Below, piece after piece: positions 27,713 through 36,636 of a stretch of 64,000 nucleotides of DNA. The DNA is from Helicobacter felistomachi. Lineage in GTDB: Bacteria; Campylobacterota; Campylobacteria; Campylobacterales; Helicobacteraceae. The position numbers and the translations under genes are program-made. The DNA lies in the NCBI RefSeq assembly GCF_030296895.1, contig NZ_AP028022.1:1178001-1242000 (forward strand), in the 5' to 3' direction. The stretch's first letter is position 1. Every line of letters begins with the position of its first letter. Under the pieces are notes generated by a model. It was not told the origin of the DNA and made no database searches. It saw only the letters and a program-made list of their open reading frames with translations.

Positions 27713-28393
27713 TTACACCTTACCAAATTTGCGTTGTCTTTGGTTAAATGAGGCGATGATTTGCACCAAATGCGCAGGCGTGAAGTCGGGCCAAAGCACG
27801 GGGCTAAAAAACAACTCGGCGTAGCTAGATTGCCACAACAAAAAATTAGAAAGGCGCATCTCCCCCCCTGTGCGAATCAACAAATCCACATCGGGCAACC
27901 CCGCTGTATCTAAATGCGCCCCGATGAGCTCTTGCAAGTCCCCCTTGAGCCCTAACTCCAACACCCGCTTGCACGCCCGTGCGATCTCATCACGCCCGCC
28001 GTAGTTTAGGGCCAAAACCTGTGTTAGGGCATTGTGGCTAGCGGTTTCTTGCTCCAAATTTAAAATGGTCTTTTGCAGGGCGGGGCTGAACTTCTTGAGA
28101 TTTCCGATCGCCTTGAAGCGGATTTTATGTTCTAAATAAGTGGGGCGCTCTTGCACGAGATATTTTTTCAGCATCCGCATTAAAAAATCCACTTCGCTCT
28201 TGGGGCGACTCCAATTTTCCGTAGAAAAGGCGTAAAGCGTGAGATAGGCGATGTGTTCTTTGGCGCACCAAATGGTGATGTTTCTTAGGGCATTGATCCC
28301 TTGTTGGTGTCCGTGGGTGCGGGGCTTGCCCTGCAACTTCGCCCACCGCCCATTGCCATCCATAATGATGGCTAAATGCGCTAAGTTATTCAT
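27713..28393 (-). CDS. uppS: Undecaprenyl diphosphate synthase
   Basis: Makes the C55 lipid carrier for peptidoglycan and O-antigen by cis-prenyl elongation of farnesyl diphosphate. The ATG at 28393 gives MNNLAHLAIIMDGNGRWAK, the family's start; an upstream in-frame ATG would add nine residues of unlikely sequence. Also present are TLYAFSTENW and DLLIRTGGEMRLSNFLLWQ. 226 residues is a normal length. The start overlaps the end of the dld-like gene by eight bases. The order uppS-dld-rhodanese-hemD-crcB matches my memory of H. pylori. Confidence 0.95.
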   Translation of the reverse strand: MNNLAHLAIIMDGNGRWAKLQGKPRTHGHQQGINALRNITIWCAKEHIAYLTLYAFSTENWSRPKSEVDFLMRMLKKYLVQERPTYLEHKIRFKAIGNLKKFSPALQKTILNLEQETASHNALTQVLALNYGGRDEIARACKRVLELGLKGDLQELIGAHLDTAGLPDVDLLIRTGGEMRLSNFLLWQSSYAELFFSPVLWPDFTPAHLVQIIASFNQRQRKFGKV

Positions 28394-31202
28394 CGCTGCA
28401 CGAGTCGACCAAGTAGGCAATGTGCTGGAAAGGGATGTTAGAGTGTTGGCTTAAGCCCACTTCGCAGGTGCTGGAGCTGCAAAAGCCTTTTTTAAGTTTT
28501 TTGTCTTTGTAGAAGTGGGTGAAGTCGAGCAAGGCATGGTCGTTGAGTTCAGGCGTTAAAAAGCCCTTATTGCCCGCAAAGCCGCAACAACCCGTGTCGG
28601 TGTGCTCCACAACCTCCCCGCTCACACACGCCTTAGCCAAATCCCGCATGTTCTGCGCATAACCCAAGCGTTTGGCCGCACACATGGTGTAAAGCGCAAT
28701 GTCCTCGTTTAAGGGCGTGATTTTTAAATGGGGCAGTAAAAACTCTTGGATGAAAATAGGCATGTCATAGATTTTTAGCCCCGTGTGCTCCAACTGCTCG
28801 ATCAAATACGCGCTGCATGCGCTGTGGTCTAGCACAATGGGGATTGCGCCATTCTTAGACAACTCTTTTAAAAGTTTGGCGTTTTTCTCAATGTTCTGCA
28901 CGCTTAAATCTTGATAGTCAATGAACGCCTTGCCGCAACAAAATTTTGGCAATTCTTTAGGGTAAATCACCCCAAAACCCGCCTTTTGGCACAGCGACTC
29001 AAAGACCTCTTGCAAACTGCGCGGATCGGGCATTAGGCCAGAAGGCGCAAACGCGCGGTTGATGCAAGTGGACAAATACAGCACGCTTTGATCGGCGGGT
29101 TTGCTGGTGAGTTTGAATTTATTTTTTCTTGGCATGTAATTTGGGACAATGGGCGTGCCTAATTTGGTGTGCAACTTTTGGCTGCACTTGTGGATCAAAT
29201 TTGCCCCCAACACCACTTGCCCCATTTGCACTGCACCAAGCCCCACCTTTAAGCCTCCCACCACCGCGTCCATGTGTTTTAAAATCTCTTTTGCCACTAG
29301 GGGGGCTTTCTCTTGTGTGCGGGTTTTAAGCGCAATCGTGGCGCTGTCAATGCCTAAGGGGCAAAGCGTGGAGCACATATGGCAGGCGGCGCAGGTTTCA
29401 TCACTTAGGTAGGCATAACCCTCGAGCAACTCTTCTAAGAGCACTCTGTCTGTAGCGAGCCCTTGGGCGGCTTTTTGGCTCAAATGGGCGATCTCTCTTT
29501 GTAGGCCGATGCGCTGGCGGGGGGTGAGCGATAAATAGCGGCTTGGGCAAATGCGCTCACAAAACCCGCACTCCATGCAAGCCTCTAGCTCGGGGGCGAT
29601 GGGCACGCTCTCTTTAAGGTTTTTGGTGTGGATTTGCGGGTCGTTTGAAAGGATCACATCGGGGTTTAAAAGCTTATCGGGATCGAACAAGGCTTTAATG
29701 CGCTCACAAATTTGGTAGGCCTTTTCACCCCATTCTAACTTGACAAAGGGGGCAACCATGCGCCCTGTGCCATGCTCGGCTTTGATCGAGCCTTGTAAGG
29801 ATGCCACCATTTGGGCTAAATCCTCCATGAGTGCGCTAAATTGTGCCCTTTCACGGGGGTTTTCTAAAATAGGGGTGATTAAAAAGTGCAAATTGCCACT
29901 TAGAGCATGCCCAAAAATCACGCTGTGATCTTTAAAGCCATGTTTTTCAAGCAAGCCCTGCAACTTGGCGATCCCCTCTTGCAAATGCTCCATGTCAAAG
30001 CATAAATCCTCGGTGATCACGCTTGCTCCCTTGCGCCGTCTACCGGCCACAATGGGGAAGAGTCCTTTTCTAATTTTCCACCATGTGTGATAAACCTGCG
30101 GGTCTGTGCTTTGCTCTAGGGGTAAAATCGTAGGGGCGGCTTGCAATTTCTCGAGCACAAAGGCGCTGTTGGCCTCAAGGGTGTTTAAGTCGGTGCTTTC
30201 AAGCTGCGCTAAAATGCAAGAATACCCAGGCTTGAGCTCATTTAACACACTTGGCATGCCCTCTGCCCCCTTCACGCTGGCTAAACATGCATAGTCCATC
30301 AATTCAGCGGCACTGATTTTATCCGCATTTTGCGCTAAAATTTGCACCCCCTTTAAGCCCGCCGCCAAACTCTCATAAAAGAGCAAAAAACAGGTTTTAT
30401 AAGGGTAGTCGGGCACACAATGCAGTTCACAGCTGGAGATGAATCCTAAAGTCCCCTCCGAGCCGATGAATAAATGGCTTAAAATGTCTATGGGGTCTTC
30501 AAAGTCTACAAGGGCATTTAGGCTGTAACCCGTGGTGTTTTTGATTTTGTATTTCTTTTGAATCAAGGCGTGTAATTCTTTGTCCTCTAGCACTTCCTCA
30601 CGCAGAGCCAATAACCCCTCTAAGAGCGGGGCGTGGCTTTGTTTAAACGCCTCCACGCTCTCTTGTTTGCTCGTGTCTAAGAGCGTGCCATCGGCTAGAA
30701 TCACGCGGATAGATTTTAAGGTCTTGTAGCTGTTTTGCGCCACCCCGCAGCACATGCCACTGGCGTTGTTGGCTAAAATCCCCCCCACCATCGCAGTCGC
30801 AATGGTCGCTGGGTCGGGGCCGATCTTTTTTTGGTACACCTTAAGAGCATTGTTGGCCTGCGCTCCGATCACTCCACAGCCAAGCCGCACACTCTCCCCG
30901 CTATCTTGTGGCTTGATTTCTTGCCAGCCTAAATTTGCCATCACCAAAACCCCACTGCCACACGCTTGTCCAGATAAGGAGCTGCCCGCCGCACGGAAGG
31001 TCAGGAGGGTGTTGTGTTTCCTAGCCAAAGCGCAAAGGCGCATGATCTCTGCTTCGTGGCGGGCTTTGGCGACCAACTCGGGGACATAGCGGTAGCAGGA
31101 CGCGTCTATGCCATAGACCACGCGGCGCAAATAATCCTTGTAAATACGATCGCCCAAGAACTCTTGAGCGTCTTGGTAGAATGCAGTGTAATTTTCTTGC
31201 AT
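28386..31202 (-). CDS. dld: FAD/Fe-S D-lactate (or D-2-hydroxyacid) dehydrogenase
   Basis: A 938-residue respiratory oxidoreductase at the membrane. The N-terminal half is a FAD-binding domain of the vanillyl-alcohol oxidase type (TFRAAGSSLSGQ, GSEGTLGFIS) with the matching C-terminal cap (KAEHGTGRM). Two 4Fe-4S clusters follow (CMECGFCERICP and CAACHMCSTLCP), then two CCG domains (FCCGKAF and TGCCGFAGNKG), which suggest heterodisulfide-reductase-like electron transfer to quinone. H. pylori's counterpart is usually called D-lactate dehydrogenase; D-2-hydroxyglutarate or glycolate are alternatives. AAAGG lies upstream of the start. Confidence 0.88.
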   Translation of the reverse strand: MQENYTAFYQDAQEFLGDRIYKDYLRRVVYGIDASCYRYVPELVAKARHEAEIMRLCALARKHNTLLTFRAAGSSLSGQACGSGVLVMANLGWQEIKPQDSGESVRLGCGVIGAQANNALKVYQKKIGPDPATIATAMVGGILANNASGMCCGVAQNSYKTLKSIRVILADGTLLDTSKQESVEAFKQSHAPLLEGLLALREEVLEDKELHALIQKKYKIKNTTGYSLNALVDFEDPIDILSHLFIGSEGTLGFISSCELHCVPDYPYKTCFLLFYESLAAGLKGVQILAQNADKISAAELMDYACLASVKGAEGMPSVLNELKPGYSCILAQLESTDLNTLEANSAFVLEKLQAAPTILPLEQSTDPQVYHTWWKIRKGLFPIVAGRRRKGASVITEDLCFDMEHLQEGIAKLQGLLEKHGFKDHSVIFGHALSGNLHFLITPILENPRERAQFSALMEDLAQMVASLQGSIKAEHGTGRMVAPFVKLEWGEKAYQICERIKALFDPDKLLNPDVILSNDPQIHTKNLKESVPIAPELEACMECGFCERICPSRYLSLTPRQRIGLQREIAHLSQKAAQGLATDRVLLEELLEGYAYLSDETCAACHMCSTLCPLGIDSATIALKTRTQEKAPLVAKEILKHMDAVVGGLKVGLGAVQMGQVVLGANLIHKCSQKLHTKLGTPIVPNYMPRKNKFKLTSKPADQSVLYLSTCINRAFAPSGLMPDPRSLQEVFESLCQKAGFGVIYPKELPKFCCGKAFIDYQDLSVQNIEKNAKLLKELSKNGAIPIVLDHSACSAYLIEQLEHTGLKIYDMPIFIQEFLLPHLKITPLNEDIALYTMCAAKRLGYAQNMRDLAKACVSGEVVEHTDTGCCGFAGNKGFLTPELNDHALLDFTHFYKDKKLKKGFCSSSTCEVGLSQHSNIPFQHIAYLVDSCSDE

Positions 31203-31276
31203 GTATTGCCTTTGTTGTCAAAATAAGGCAATTTTACTACTTTTTTGGCTGTTTATCTTTGTGTGTGAAAATGTGC

Positions 31277-31282
31277 TAGAAT
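31277..31282 (+). promoter_or_regulatory. Extended -10 box for the rhodanese-hemD genes
   Basis: TGC followed by TAGAAT, with the start near 31289 and AAAGGA before the ATG at 31309. The sequence tgctagaat recurs in this window before rpmH and the META lipoprotein (gctagaat), a typical Helicobacter -10 context. Confidence 0.55.
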
Positions 31283-31308
31283 CTCCCCTAAAATTTTAAA
31301 GGATTTTT

Positions 31309-31626
31309 ATGGAAAGTTCTTACACCCATCAACGCGTGGAGCTAGGGCATTTTAACCCTAAAGACTATTGCGTGATCGACATAAGAGACGCTGAGAGTTA
31401 CCATAAGGCGCATTTAAAAGAAGCACTCCACATGGACGACTTGAATGCCATTAAGAAGTTTGCTTTAGAACGCCCCCAAGAAAAAATCTTATTACAATGC
31501 TGGCGGGGCAACACCGCCGCGCAATACGCCAACGCTTTGCACGGGGCGGGGGTTTCTAACATCTACTTTTTAAAAGCGGACTTTGACGACTTTAAGGCAT
31601 CGGGCTTAGAAGTTTTAGAAAATTAG
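31309..31626 (+). CDS. Single-domain rhodanese-like protein
   Basis: A 105-residue sulfurtransferase-like domain. It contains the CVIDIRDAESYHKAHLKEA opening of the rhodanese fold and the active-site loop LQCWRGNTA with the persulfide-carrying Cys. No signal peptide, so cytoplasmic. It may supply sulfane sulfur or act as a redox carrier; the acceptor is unknown. The TAG stop shares one base with the GTG start of hemD. Confidence 0.9.
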   Translation: MESSYTHQRVELGHFNPKDYCVIDIRDAESYHKAHLKEALHMDDLNAIKKFALERPQEKILLQCWRGNTAAQYANALHGAGVSNIYFLKADFDDFKASGLEVLEN

Positions 31627-32285
31627 TGCGCCCGATTGTCATCGTCGGCAGTGCTCCCTACTCGGGTGCAAAACTAGACCCTGGTGTCGGTTATTTGGCT
31701 TGTAGCCAAATTGTCTATTTGCCCTTAAATTTAGACAATCTAGCCCTCCTGTTGCCCTCTTTAAAAGCCCTGCTTTTCACTTCTAAACACGCCCCGCTCA
31801 GTTTAGAGCACAGCCTAAAAAACACCGACACCCTCGCCTTTTTAAAAAGCCTGCCCGCTTTTGTGCTCGCCTTAAAGAGCGCGCAAGTGGCTAAAGATTT
31901 GGGCTTTAATGTCGCCTTTGTGGGGCAAAGTGGGCATGCTAAGGGCTTTGTTAAAGAGATTGAAGGTCTCTTACCAAACCCCACTCTCTTTGTGCGCGCC
32001 CAAGAAGTGGCCACCCATGCTCTAGATTTTTTGCCCTCTTTAATTGCCTACCAAAACACCCCCTTAAAATTACCCAAAGAGCAAAGACCCCAACCAAACT
32101 CCGTATTAATATTTACAGCTCCTAGCAGTTATAGGCATTTTTTAGAAAATTTTGCGTGGGATTCTAGCTACACCGCTATTGCCATCGGCACAAGCACCTT
32201 CAACGCCTTTGATCCGCACATTTGTGCCCATTTAAGCCCGCAGACCAGTCTTGAAGCGTGCATAGAGTTAGCCAAAACGCTCTAA
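31626..32285 (+). CDS. hemD: Uroporphyrinogen-III synthase
   Basis: Closes and inverts ring D of hydroxymethylbilane in haem synthesis. HemD is poorly conserved; support comes from the two-lobe pattern, the LLFTSKHAP segment (where most HemD have FTS.NAV), VAFVGQSG, LIFTAPSSYRHFL in the second lobe (like the family's FTS.S.V..F), and AIAIGTSTFNAF near the end. The position after the rhodanese gene and before crcB matches the H. pylori order. 219 residues is normal. Start GTG at 31626. hemJ is elsewhere in this window. Confidence 0.82.
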   Translation: MRPIVIVGSAPYSGAKLDPGVGYLACSQIVYLPLNLDNLALLLPSLKALLFTSKHAPLSLEHSLKNTDTLAFLKSLPAFVLALKSAQVAKDLGFNVAFVGQSGHAKGFVKEIEGLLPNPTLFVRAQEVATHALDFLPSLIAYQNTPLKLPKEQRPQPNSVLIFTAPSSYRHFLENFAWDSSYTAIAIGTSTFNAFDPHICAHLSPQTSLEACIELAKTL

Positions 32286-32322
32286 ATCTTTGCTAGCATT
32301 GTGGAAAACTTAAAGGATTGGC

Positions 32323-32706
32323 ATGCATCTCATGTTTTTACTAGCCGCACTAGGCGGGGCTGTGGGGGCGAGTTTGCGTTATTTTGTGGGCAAAATTGCG
32401 CCCACAAAGCTGTGGATTTGGCAAAGTTTTCCGGTCGGCACTTTTAGCGTGAATCTCATTGGGTGCTTTGTGATCGGCTTTGCGGGGCATTTGGCGGCCA
32501 AGTCCATTTTGGGTGATAAAATGAGCGTGTTTTTCATCACGGGGGTTTTGGGGGGCTTTACGACTTTCTCCTCTTTTGGGCTAGACACGCTAAAACTCTT
32601 GCAAAAGCAAGCCTTTAGCGAGGCCATCGCCTATGTAGTGGGCAGCAACCTCTTGGGTTTGCTCTGTGTGGTTTTAGGCTGGGGCTTGGCTAAACTGATA
32701 CACTAG
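32323..32706 (+). CDS. crcB: Fluoride channel CrcB/Fluc
   Basis: Small dual-topology fluoride exporter. The 127-residue protein has four hydrophobic helices, GASLRYFVG, GTFSVNLIGCF with the key Asn, and GGFTTFSSFG with the Phe-box/sodium site. AAAGGA precedes the ATG; tgctagcat at about 32291-32299 may be a -10. The 38-base gap to hemD is too short for a fluoride riboswitch. The 3' end overlaps the convergent membrane-protein gene by 17 bases. Confidence 0.94.
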   Translation: MHLMFLLAALGGAVGASLRYFVGKIAPTKLWIWQSFPVGTFSVNLIGCFVIGFAGHLAAKSILGDKMSVFFITGVLGGFTTFSSFGLDTLKLLQKQAFSEAIAYVVGSNLLGLLCVVLGWGLAKLIH

Positions 32707-33421
32707 CCTTTTGGGCTTTGATGTCTAAAAAGAAGCGGGCCAAAATGATGGTCTGTAAGAGCGTGGCAAAGAAGTTAAAGATGGGGATCAAAGAGAACAG
32801 GTAAGCTGCAATGGCGATTTTATGGTGCGGCACTTTGTAGTCTTTGAGCACTTCGTGATAAGTTTCGTGGTTGTAGATGGAGCTGCCGATGTCAAAAGAG
32901 ATCGTGTTTTTAAAGAAAAAGTAGTGCGGGATGAGCGACACAAAAACCCCAATGATGGGGATAAAGTAGAGGGGGATACACACCACTAAAAACATACATA
33001 GGTAGGCAAATTGCTTCAAGAAGTGCTGGATACAGCCCATGAAATCCCCAAAGTTTTCTAGGGGCAGGTTTGTGTAGTCGTTCTGGTGTAGGTAACAAAT
33101 CACCACAGGGGTGTAAAAGAGAGAGATGAAGAGATTGCCCACAAGACTGAGCATTAAAACGCTCAGCAGCAAGAGCATATAGGTAAACATCTTAATGGTG
33201 AGCAAGACCATGGCGGGCAAAAGCCCATTGGTGTGGGCGTAGTGATCCCAACTTGTGGGTAAAAAGCCCTCGATGATGCGCACCATATTGCCCCCAAAGT
33301 GGAACAAGACCACCCCCCAAAAGAGCACCCCTAAGAACACGGGCCCTAAATTTAAAAACAACATCTTCCAGCTAAAAAAGTCTTTCCAGCTTTTGCGGAT
33401 GATTTGTAGTGGTGTTTCCAT
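32690..33421 (-). CDS. EI24/CysZ-type integral membrane protein
   Basis: A 243-residue protein with about five or six hydrophobic segments. The pattern NLGPVFLGVLFWG, then LVGNLFISLFYTPVV, then IPIIGVFVSLIPHYFFF fits the EI24 domain family. Members include the CysZ sulfate permease, but the epsilonproteobacterial group is uncharacterised. It precedes cbf2 divergently, as in H. pylori, where this neighbour is also annotated only as a membrane protein. Confidence 0.75.
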   Translation of the reverse strand: METPLQIIRKSWKDFFSWKMLFLNLGPVFLGVLFWGVVLFHFGGNMVRIIEGFLPTSWDHYAHTNGLLPAMVLLTIKMFTYMLLLLSVLMLSLVGNLFISLFYTPVVICYLHQNDYTNLPLENFGDFMGCIQHFLKQFAYLCMFLVVCIPLYFIPIIGVFVSLIPHYFFFKNTISFDIGSSIYNHETYHEVLKDYKVPHHKIAIAAYLFSLIPIFNFFATLLQTIILARFFLDIKAQKASVSV

Positions 33422-33488
33422 TTTCCTTCCCCATTGTTTAAGATAGCCTACTTTAGTAGTTTAGGTGGTTATATTAAGTTTAGCATGC

Positions 33489-33494
33489 TAAAAT
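33489..33494 (+). promoter_or_regulatory. Extended -10 box for cbf2
   Basis: TGC then TAAAAT; start near 33501. This puts the ATG at 33555 behind a leader of about 54 bases with GGAG before it, and argues against the in-frame ATG at 33504. Confidence 0.5.
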
Positions 33495-33554
33495 AATCCT
33501 TTCATGCCTTCGCAAGGTGCAAGGTTTCAATTTTACAATAGTTTGGAGAACTTT

Positions 33555-34469
33555 ATGGTTAAGAAAAGCGTCATGAGTTTGGTTTTGATGGGGGTTTTGG
33601 GTGTGGGTTTTGTGGGGGCTGAGACTTTAGCCACCGTAACTTTCCCTGCCCCCCAAGACACACCCACTAAGGGTAAACACCACAGAAAACACAAAGAAGC
33701 CCCTGCCAAACCCGAAGTGGTGGACATCACAGAGAGCGACTTTGACCCCATTAAACAGCGCAACCCCAATTTTGACTTCGACAAACTCAAACCCGAGCAA
33801 AAACAAGCCTTGTTAGAACAGGCTATCAACAATTTGCTGATTGAAAGAGAAGCCAAAAAAGAGAAGTTGGACGAAACGGCCGAATTTGCCAAAAGGATGG
33901 AGGCTTATAAAAAACAACTTCTTGTAGAAACTTGGGCAAAACGCCAAGCTGAGGTGATCGGCAAGGAGGAGATTCCCGAAGCCAAATTAAAACAATACTA
34001 CGAAGCCAATAAAGCGCAGTTCGTGCAACAAGAAGCCCACGCCCGCCACATTTTGGTGAAAACCGAGGCGGATGCCAAACGCGTGATCTCCGAGCTTAAT
34101 AAAGTCCCCAAAAATAAAGTAGAGCAAGAATTTATTGGCATTGCCAATAAGGAGTCCATTGACCCCAACACCAAAAACACCAAAAACGGCGGGGATTTGG
34201 GTAAATTCCAAAAAAACCAAATGGCACCCGAGTTCTCTAATGCTGTCTTTTCGCTCAAACCTGGCGGCTACACAAGGACCCCTGTAAAAACCGAGTATGG
34301 CTACCATGTGATCTACTTGATCAGTAAAAATGAGCCCAAAACCCCTACTTTTGAGCAAGCTAAGCAAACCATTGCTGGTATCATCAAAGAGCATAAATTT
34401 CAAGAGTATGTCAAGGGAGAGTTAGAAAAATTGCGCAAACATGTGCAAATACACATGGCCAAAGAATAG
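33555..34469 (+). CDS. Periplasmic parvulin-type PPIase (cell-binding factor 2)
   Basis: Secreted peptidyl-prolyl isomerase of the SurA/PrsA type, helping outer-membrane protein folding and a strong antigen in H. pylori. An ATG at 33555 (GGAG upstream) gives the signal peptide MVKKSVMSLVLMGVLGVGFVGA; an earlier ATG would put 17 polar residues in front. A basic KGKHHRKHK stretch follows, then an alpha-helical chaperone part, then the parvulin domain at about residues 160-260 (ARHILVKTEADAK, NGGDLGKFQKNQMAPEFS, TEYGYHVIYL). 304 residues, as expected. Followed by fba after 10 bases. Confidence 0.92.
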   Translation: MVKKSVMSLVLMGVLGVGFVGAETLATVTFPAPQDTPTKGKHHRKHKEAPAKPEVVDITESDFDPIKQRNPNFDFDKLKPEQKQALLEQAINNLLIEREAKKEKLDETAEFAKRMEAYKKQLLVETWAKRQAEVIGKEEIPEAKLKQYYEANKAQFVQQEAHARHILVKTEADAKRVISELNKVPKNKVEQEFIGIANKESIDPNTKNTKNGGDLGKFQKNQMAPEFSNAVFSLKPGGYTRTPVKTEYGYHVIYLISKNEPKTPTFEQAKQTIAGIIKEHKFQEYVKGELEKLRKHVQIHMAKE

Positions 34470-34479
34470 AGGGACTTGC

Positions 34480-35403
34480 ATGCTAGTTACGGGCATTGAG
34501 ATTTTAAGCAAAGCCCACAAAGAGGGCTATGGAGTCGGGGCATTCAACTTTGTCAATTTTGAAATGTTGCGCACGATCTTTGAGGCAGCCGATGTGGCGC
34601 AATCGCCCCTCATCGTGCAAGCCAGCGAGGGGGCGATCAAGTATTTGGGGATGGACATGGTGCTTAGCATGGTCTATACCATGAGCAAACGCCACTCCCA
34701 TATCCCCGTGGCCTTGCATTTAGACCATGGCACAAGCTTTGAAAGCTGCAAGAGGGCGGTGGACGCAGGCTTCACTTCTGTGATGATCGATGCCTCCCAT
34801 CACCCCTTCAAAGAGAATTTAGAGCTCACTAAAGAAGTGGTGGATTACGCCCACTCTAAAGGGGTGAGCGTGGAGGCAGAGCTAGGACGGCTCATGGGGA
34901 TTGAAGATAATGTCTCTGTAGATGAAAAAGACGCGGTGTTGGTCAATCCTAATGAGGCTGAGGAGTTTGTAAAGGTCAGTCAAGTAGATTACTTAGCCCC
35001 TGCGATCGGCACGAGCCACGGGGCGTTTAAGTTCAAGGGCGAGCCTAAACTAGACTTTGATCGTCTTGTAGAAGTGAAAAAGCGCACGAATATCCCCCTC
35101 GTCTTGCACGGGGCAAGCTCGATCCCTGAGAGCGTGCGTCAAACCTTTTTGAGCACGGGTGGGGATTTAAAGGGCGGCAAGGGCGTGCCTTTTGACTTCA
35201 TTGAGCAGTCCATCAAGGGTGGGATCAATAAAATCAACATCGACACAGATTTACGCCTCGCTTTCATCGGTCAAGTGCGTAAAATGGCAAACGATCACCC
35301 CAGCGAGTTTGACTTGCGTAAGTATTTCACCCCCGGCATGGAGGCGGTGAAAGCCGTCATTGTGGAGCGCATGCATGTGCTTGGCAGTGCGGGTAAAATT
35401 TAA
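34480..35403 (+). CDS. fba: Class II fructose-bisphosphate aldolase
   Basis: Zinc enzyme of gluconeogenesis/glycolysis that splits or forms fructose 1,6-bisphosphate. The ATG at 34480, after AGAGGGAC, gives MLVTGIEILSKAHKEGYGVGAFN, the family's start; an in-frame ATG 13 codons earlier lies inside the cbf2 end. Zinc ligands appear in LHLDHG (about residue 78), EAELGRLMG, GTSHGAFKF and VLHGASSIP. The NINTDT-like INKINIDTD phosphate site is present. 307 residues matches the H. pylori enzyme. Confidence 0.96.
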   Translation: MLVTGIEILSKAHKEGYGVGAFNFVNFEMLRTIFEAADVAQSPLIVQASEGAIKYLGMDMVLSMVYTMSKRHSHIPVALHLDHGTSFESCKRAVDAGFTSVMIDASHHPFKENLELTKEVVDYAHSKGVSVEAELGRLMGIEDNVSVDEKDAVLVNPNEAEEFVKVSQVDYLAPAIGTSHGAFKFKGEPKLDFDRLVEVKKRTNIPLVLHGASSIPESVRQTFLSTGGDLKGGKGVPFDFIEQSIKGGINKINIDTDLRLAFIGQVRKMANDHPSEFDLRKYFTPGMEAVKAVIVERMHVLGSAGKI

Positions 35404-35419
35404 GGATTAAAGGAATGTA

Positions 35420-35983
35420 ATGGCCATTGGCATGGGCGAGTTAAAAAAGAATTTGAAAATTGAAATACAGGGCGTGCCTTACCGCATCGTGGAATACCAA
35501 CATGTCAAACCCGGTAAGGGTGCGGCCTTTGTGCGGGCGAAAATCAAGTCGTTTTTAGATGGCAAGGTGATTGAAAAGACTTTCCATGCCGGCGATAAAT
35601 GCGATGAGCCCAACTTGTTGCAAAAACCCATGCAATTTCTCTACTTTGATGGAAGCAGCTACCAGTTCATGGACACGGAAACCTACGAGCAGATTGCCCT
35701 CACAGAGGATCAAGTGGGCGATGCGCCTAAATGGATGCTCGATGGCTCACAAGTGCAAGTGCTTTTCCACAACGACAAGGCGATCTCTGTTGAAGTCGCC
35801 CAAGTCGTGGAGTTAAAGATCACAGAAACCCCCCCTAACTTCAAGGGCGACACTTCCAGTGCGGGCAAAAAGCCCGCCACGCTAGAAACGGGCGCCGTGG
35901 TGCAAGTCCCCTTCCATGTGCTTGAGGGTGAGGTGATTAAAGTCAACACCCAAACGGGCGAATACCTCGAAAAGGTGAAGTAA
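35420..35983 (+). CDS. efp: Elongation factor P
   Basis: Relieves ribosome stalling at polyproline stretches, relevant here since several surface proteins in the window are proline-rich. The 187-residue protein begins [39 protein letters not shown]; the loop PGKG carries the Lys that is modified in many species. The C-terminal OB domain ends with [31 protein letters not shown] preceded by AAAGGA. Order cbf2-fba-efp as in H. pylori. Confidence 0.97.
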   Translation: MAIGMGELKKNLKIEIQGVPYRIVEYQHVKPGKGAAFVRAKIKSFLDGKVIEKTFHAGDKCDEPNLLQKPMQFLYFDGSSYQFMDTETYEQIALTEDQVGDAPKWMLDGSQVQVLFHNDKAISVEVAQVVELKITETPPNFKGDTSSAGKKPATLETGAVVQVPFHVLEGEVIKVNTQTGEYLEKVK

Positions 35984-36049
35984 CTCTTCTGCTTTGTGCC
36001 CCCTCTGGTGGCACCCTTCAAGCATCTTCTTGACACCCCCCGAGGAAAC

Positions 36050-36622
36050 TTAATGCCCCCCGCGCTCTTTTGTGAATTCGTGATGGCTTTTTGTGTCGTT
36101 CTCTAAACTCACTTCATCAAAAATCTTTTTCACACCTACAGTGATCTGCCGAATCGTTTCTGGGGCCAAAGATTTGATGCTTTCCAAATCTGCTTGGAGT
36201 TTCACAGGATCGTAAAAGTTCACCTGCACCAACATAAAGACCTCTTCATTGTTGGGGTTGATATACTCACCCAGCTGCACCCCATGCCCTAAGCTGGCAG
36301 CAATGGCTTGGATGATTTGGTTAAAAATTGCATCGTCGTAGGGCTTTTGGTGGGTATTTTGGCTGGCAGTGTAGACTTCTTTGATTTTGTTGGCGATGTG
36401 GATCGCCACTCTAAAACGGGCGCGCTCCCTGGCAATCGTCTCCGATCTTTGCACTTGGCCATCGATCACATGGGAGCTGTCGATGCCTTGTGTGGTGTAG
36501 CCACTCATGTCATGCACCATCCAACTGGGCATGTTTTGCAAAAAGACCGCCTGTTTGGGGCCTGAGCTACACGCCCCCAAAATGAATGCGCTAGCTAAAG
36601 TTAAAGCGATACGCCTAGACAT
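36050..36622 (-). CDS. LPP20-family lipoprotein
   Basis: An ATG at 36622 gives a lipoprotein signal MSRRIALTLASAFILGACSS with lipobox LGAC; the in-frame extension upstream is low-complexity and lies in the next gene. The mature part of about 175 residues has the ARERARFRVAIHIANKI segment of the LPP20 family, whose members are outer-membrane lipoproteins in Helicobacter. Function is unknown. It lies 14 bases after the ABC-2 permease on the same strand and may be read with that export cluster. Confidence 0.82.
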   Translation of the reverse strand: MSRRIALTLASAFILGACSSGPKQAVFLQNMPSWMVHDMSGYTTQGIDSSHVIDGQVQRSETIARERARFRVAIHIANKIKEVYTASQNTHQKPYDDAIFNQIIQAIAASLGHGVQLGEYINPNNEEVFMLVQVNFYDPVKLQADLESIKSLAPETIRQITVGVKKIFDEVSLENDTKSHHEFTKERGGH

Positions 36623-36636
36623 TTCAATCCTTTCAT

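Noticed and set aside
32286..32322. Fluoride riboswitch ahead of crcB
   Set aside because: Only 37 bases are available between hemD and crcB, too few for the motif.
35991..36015. GTGCC...GGCAC hairpin after efp as a terminator
   Set aside because: Short imperfect stem and no T run after it.
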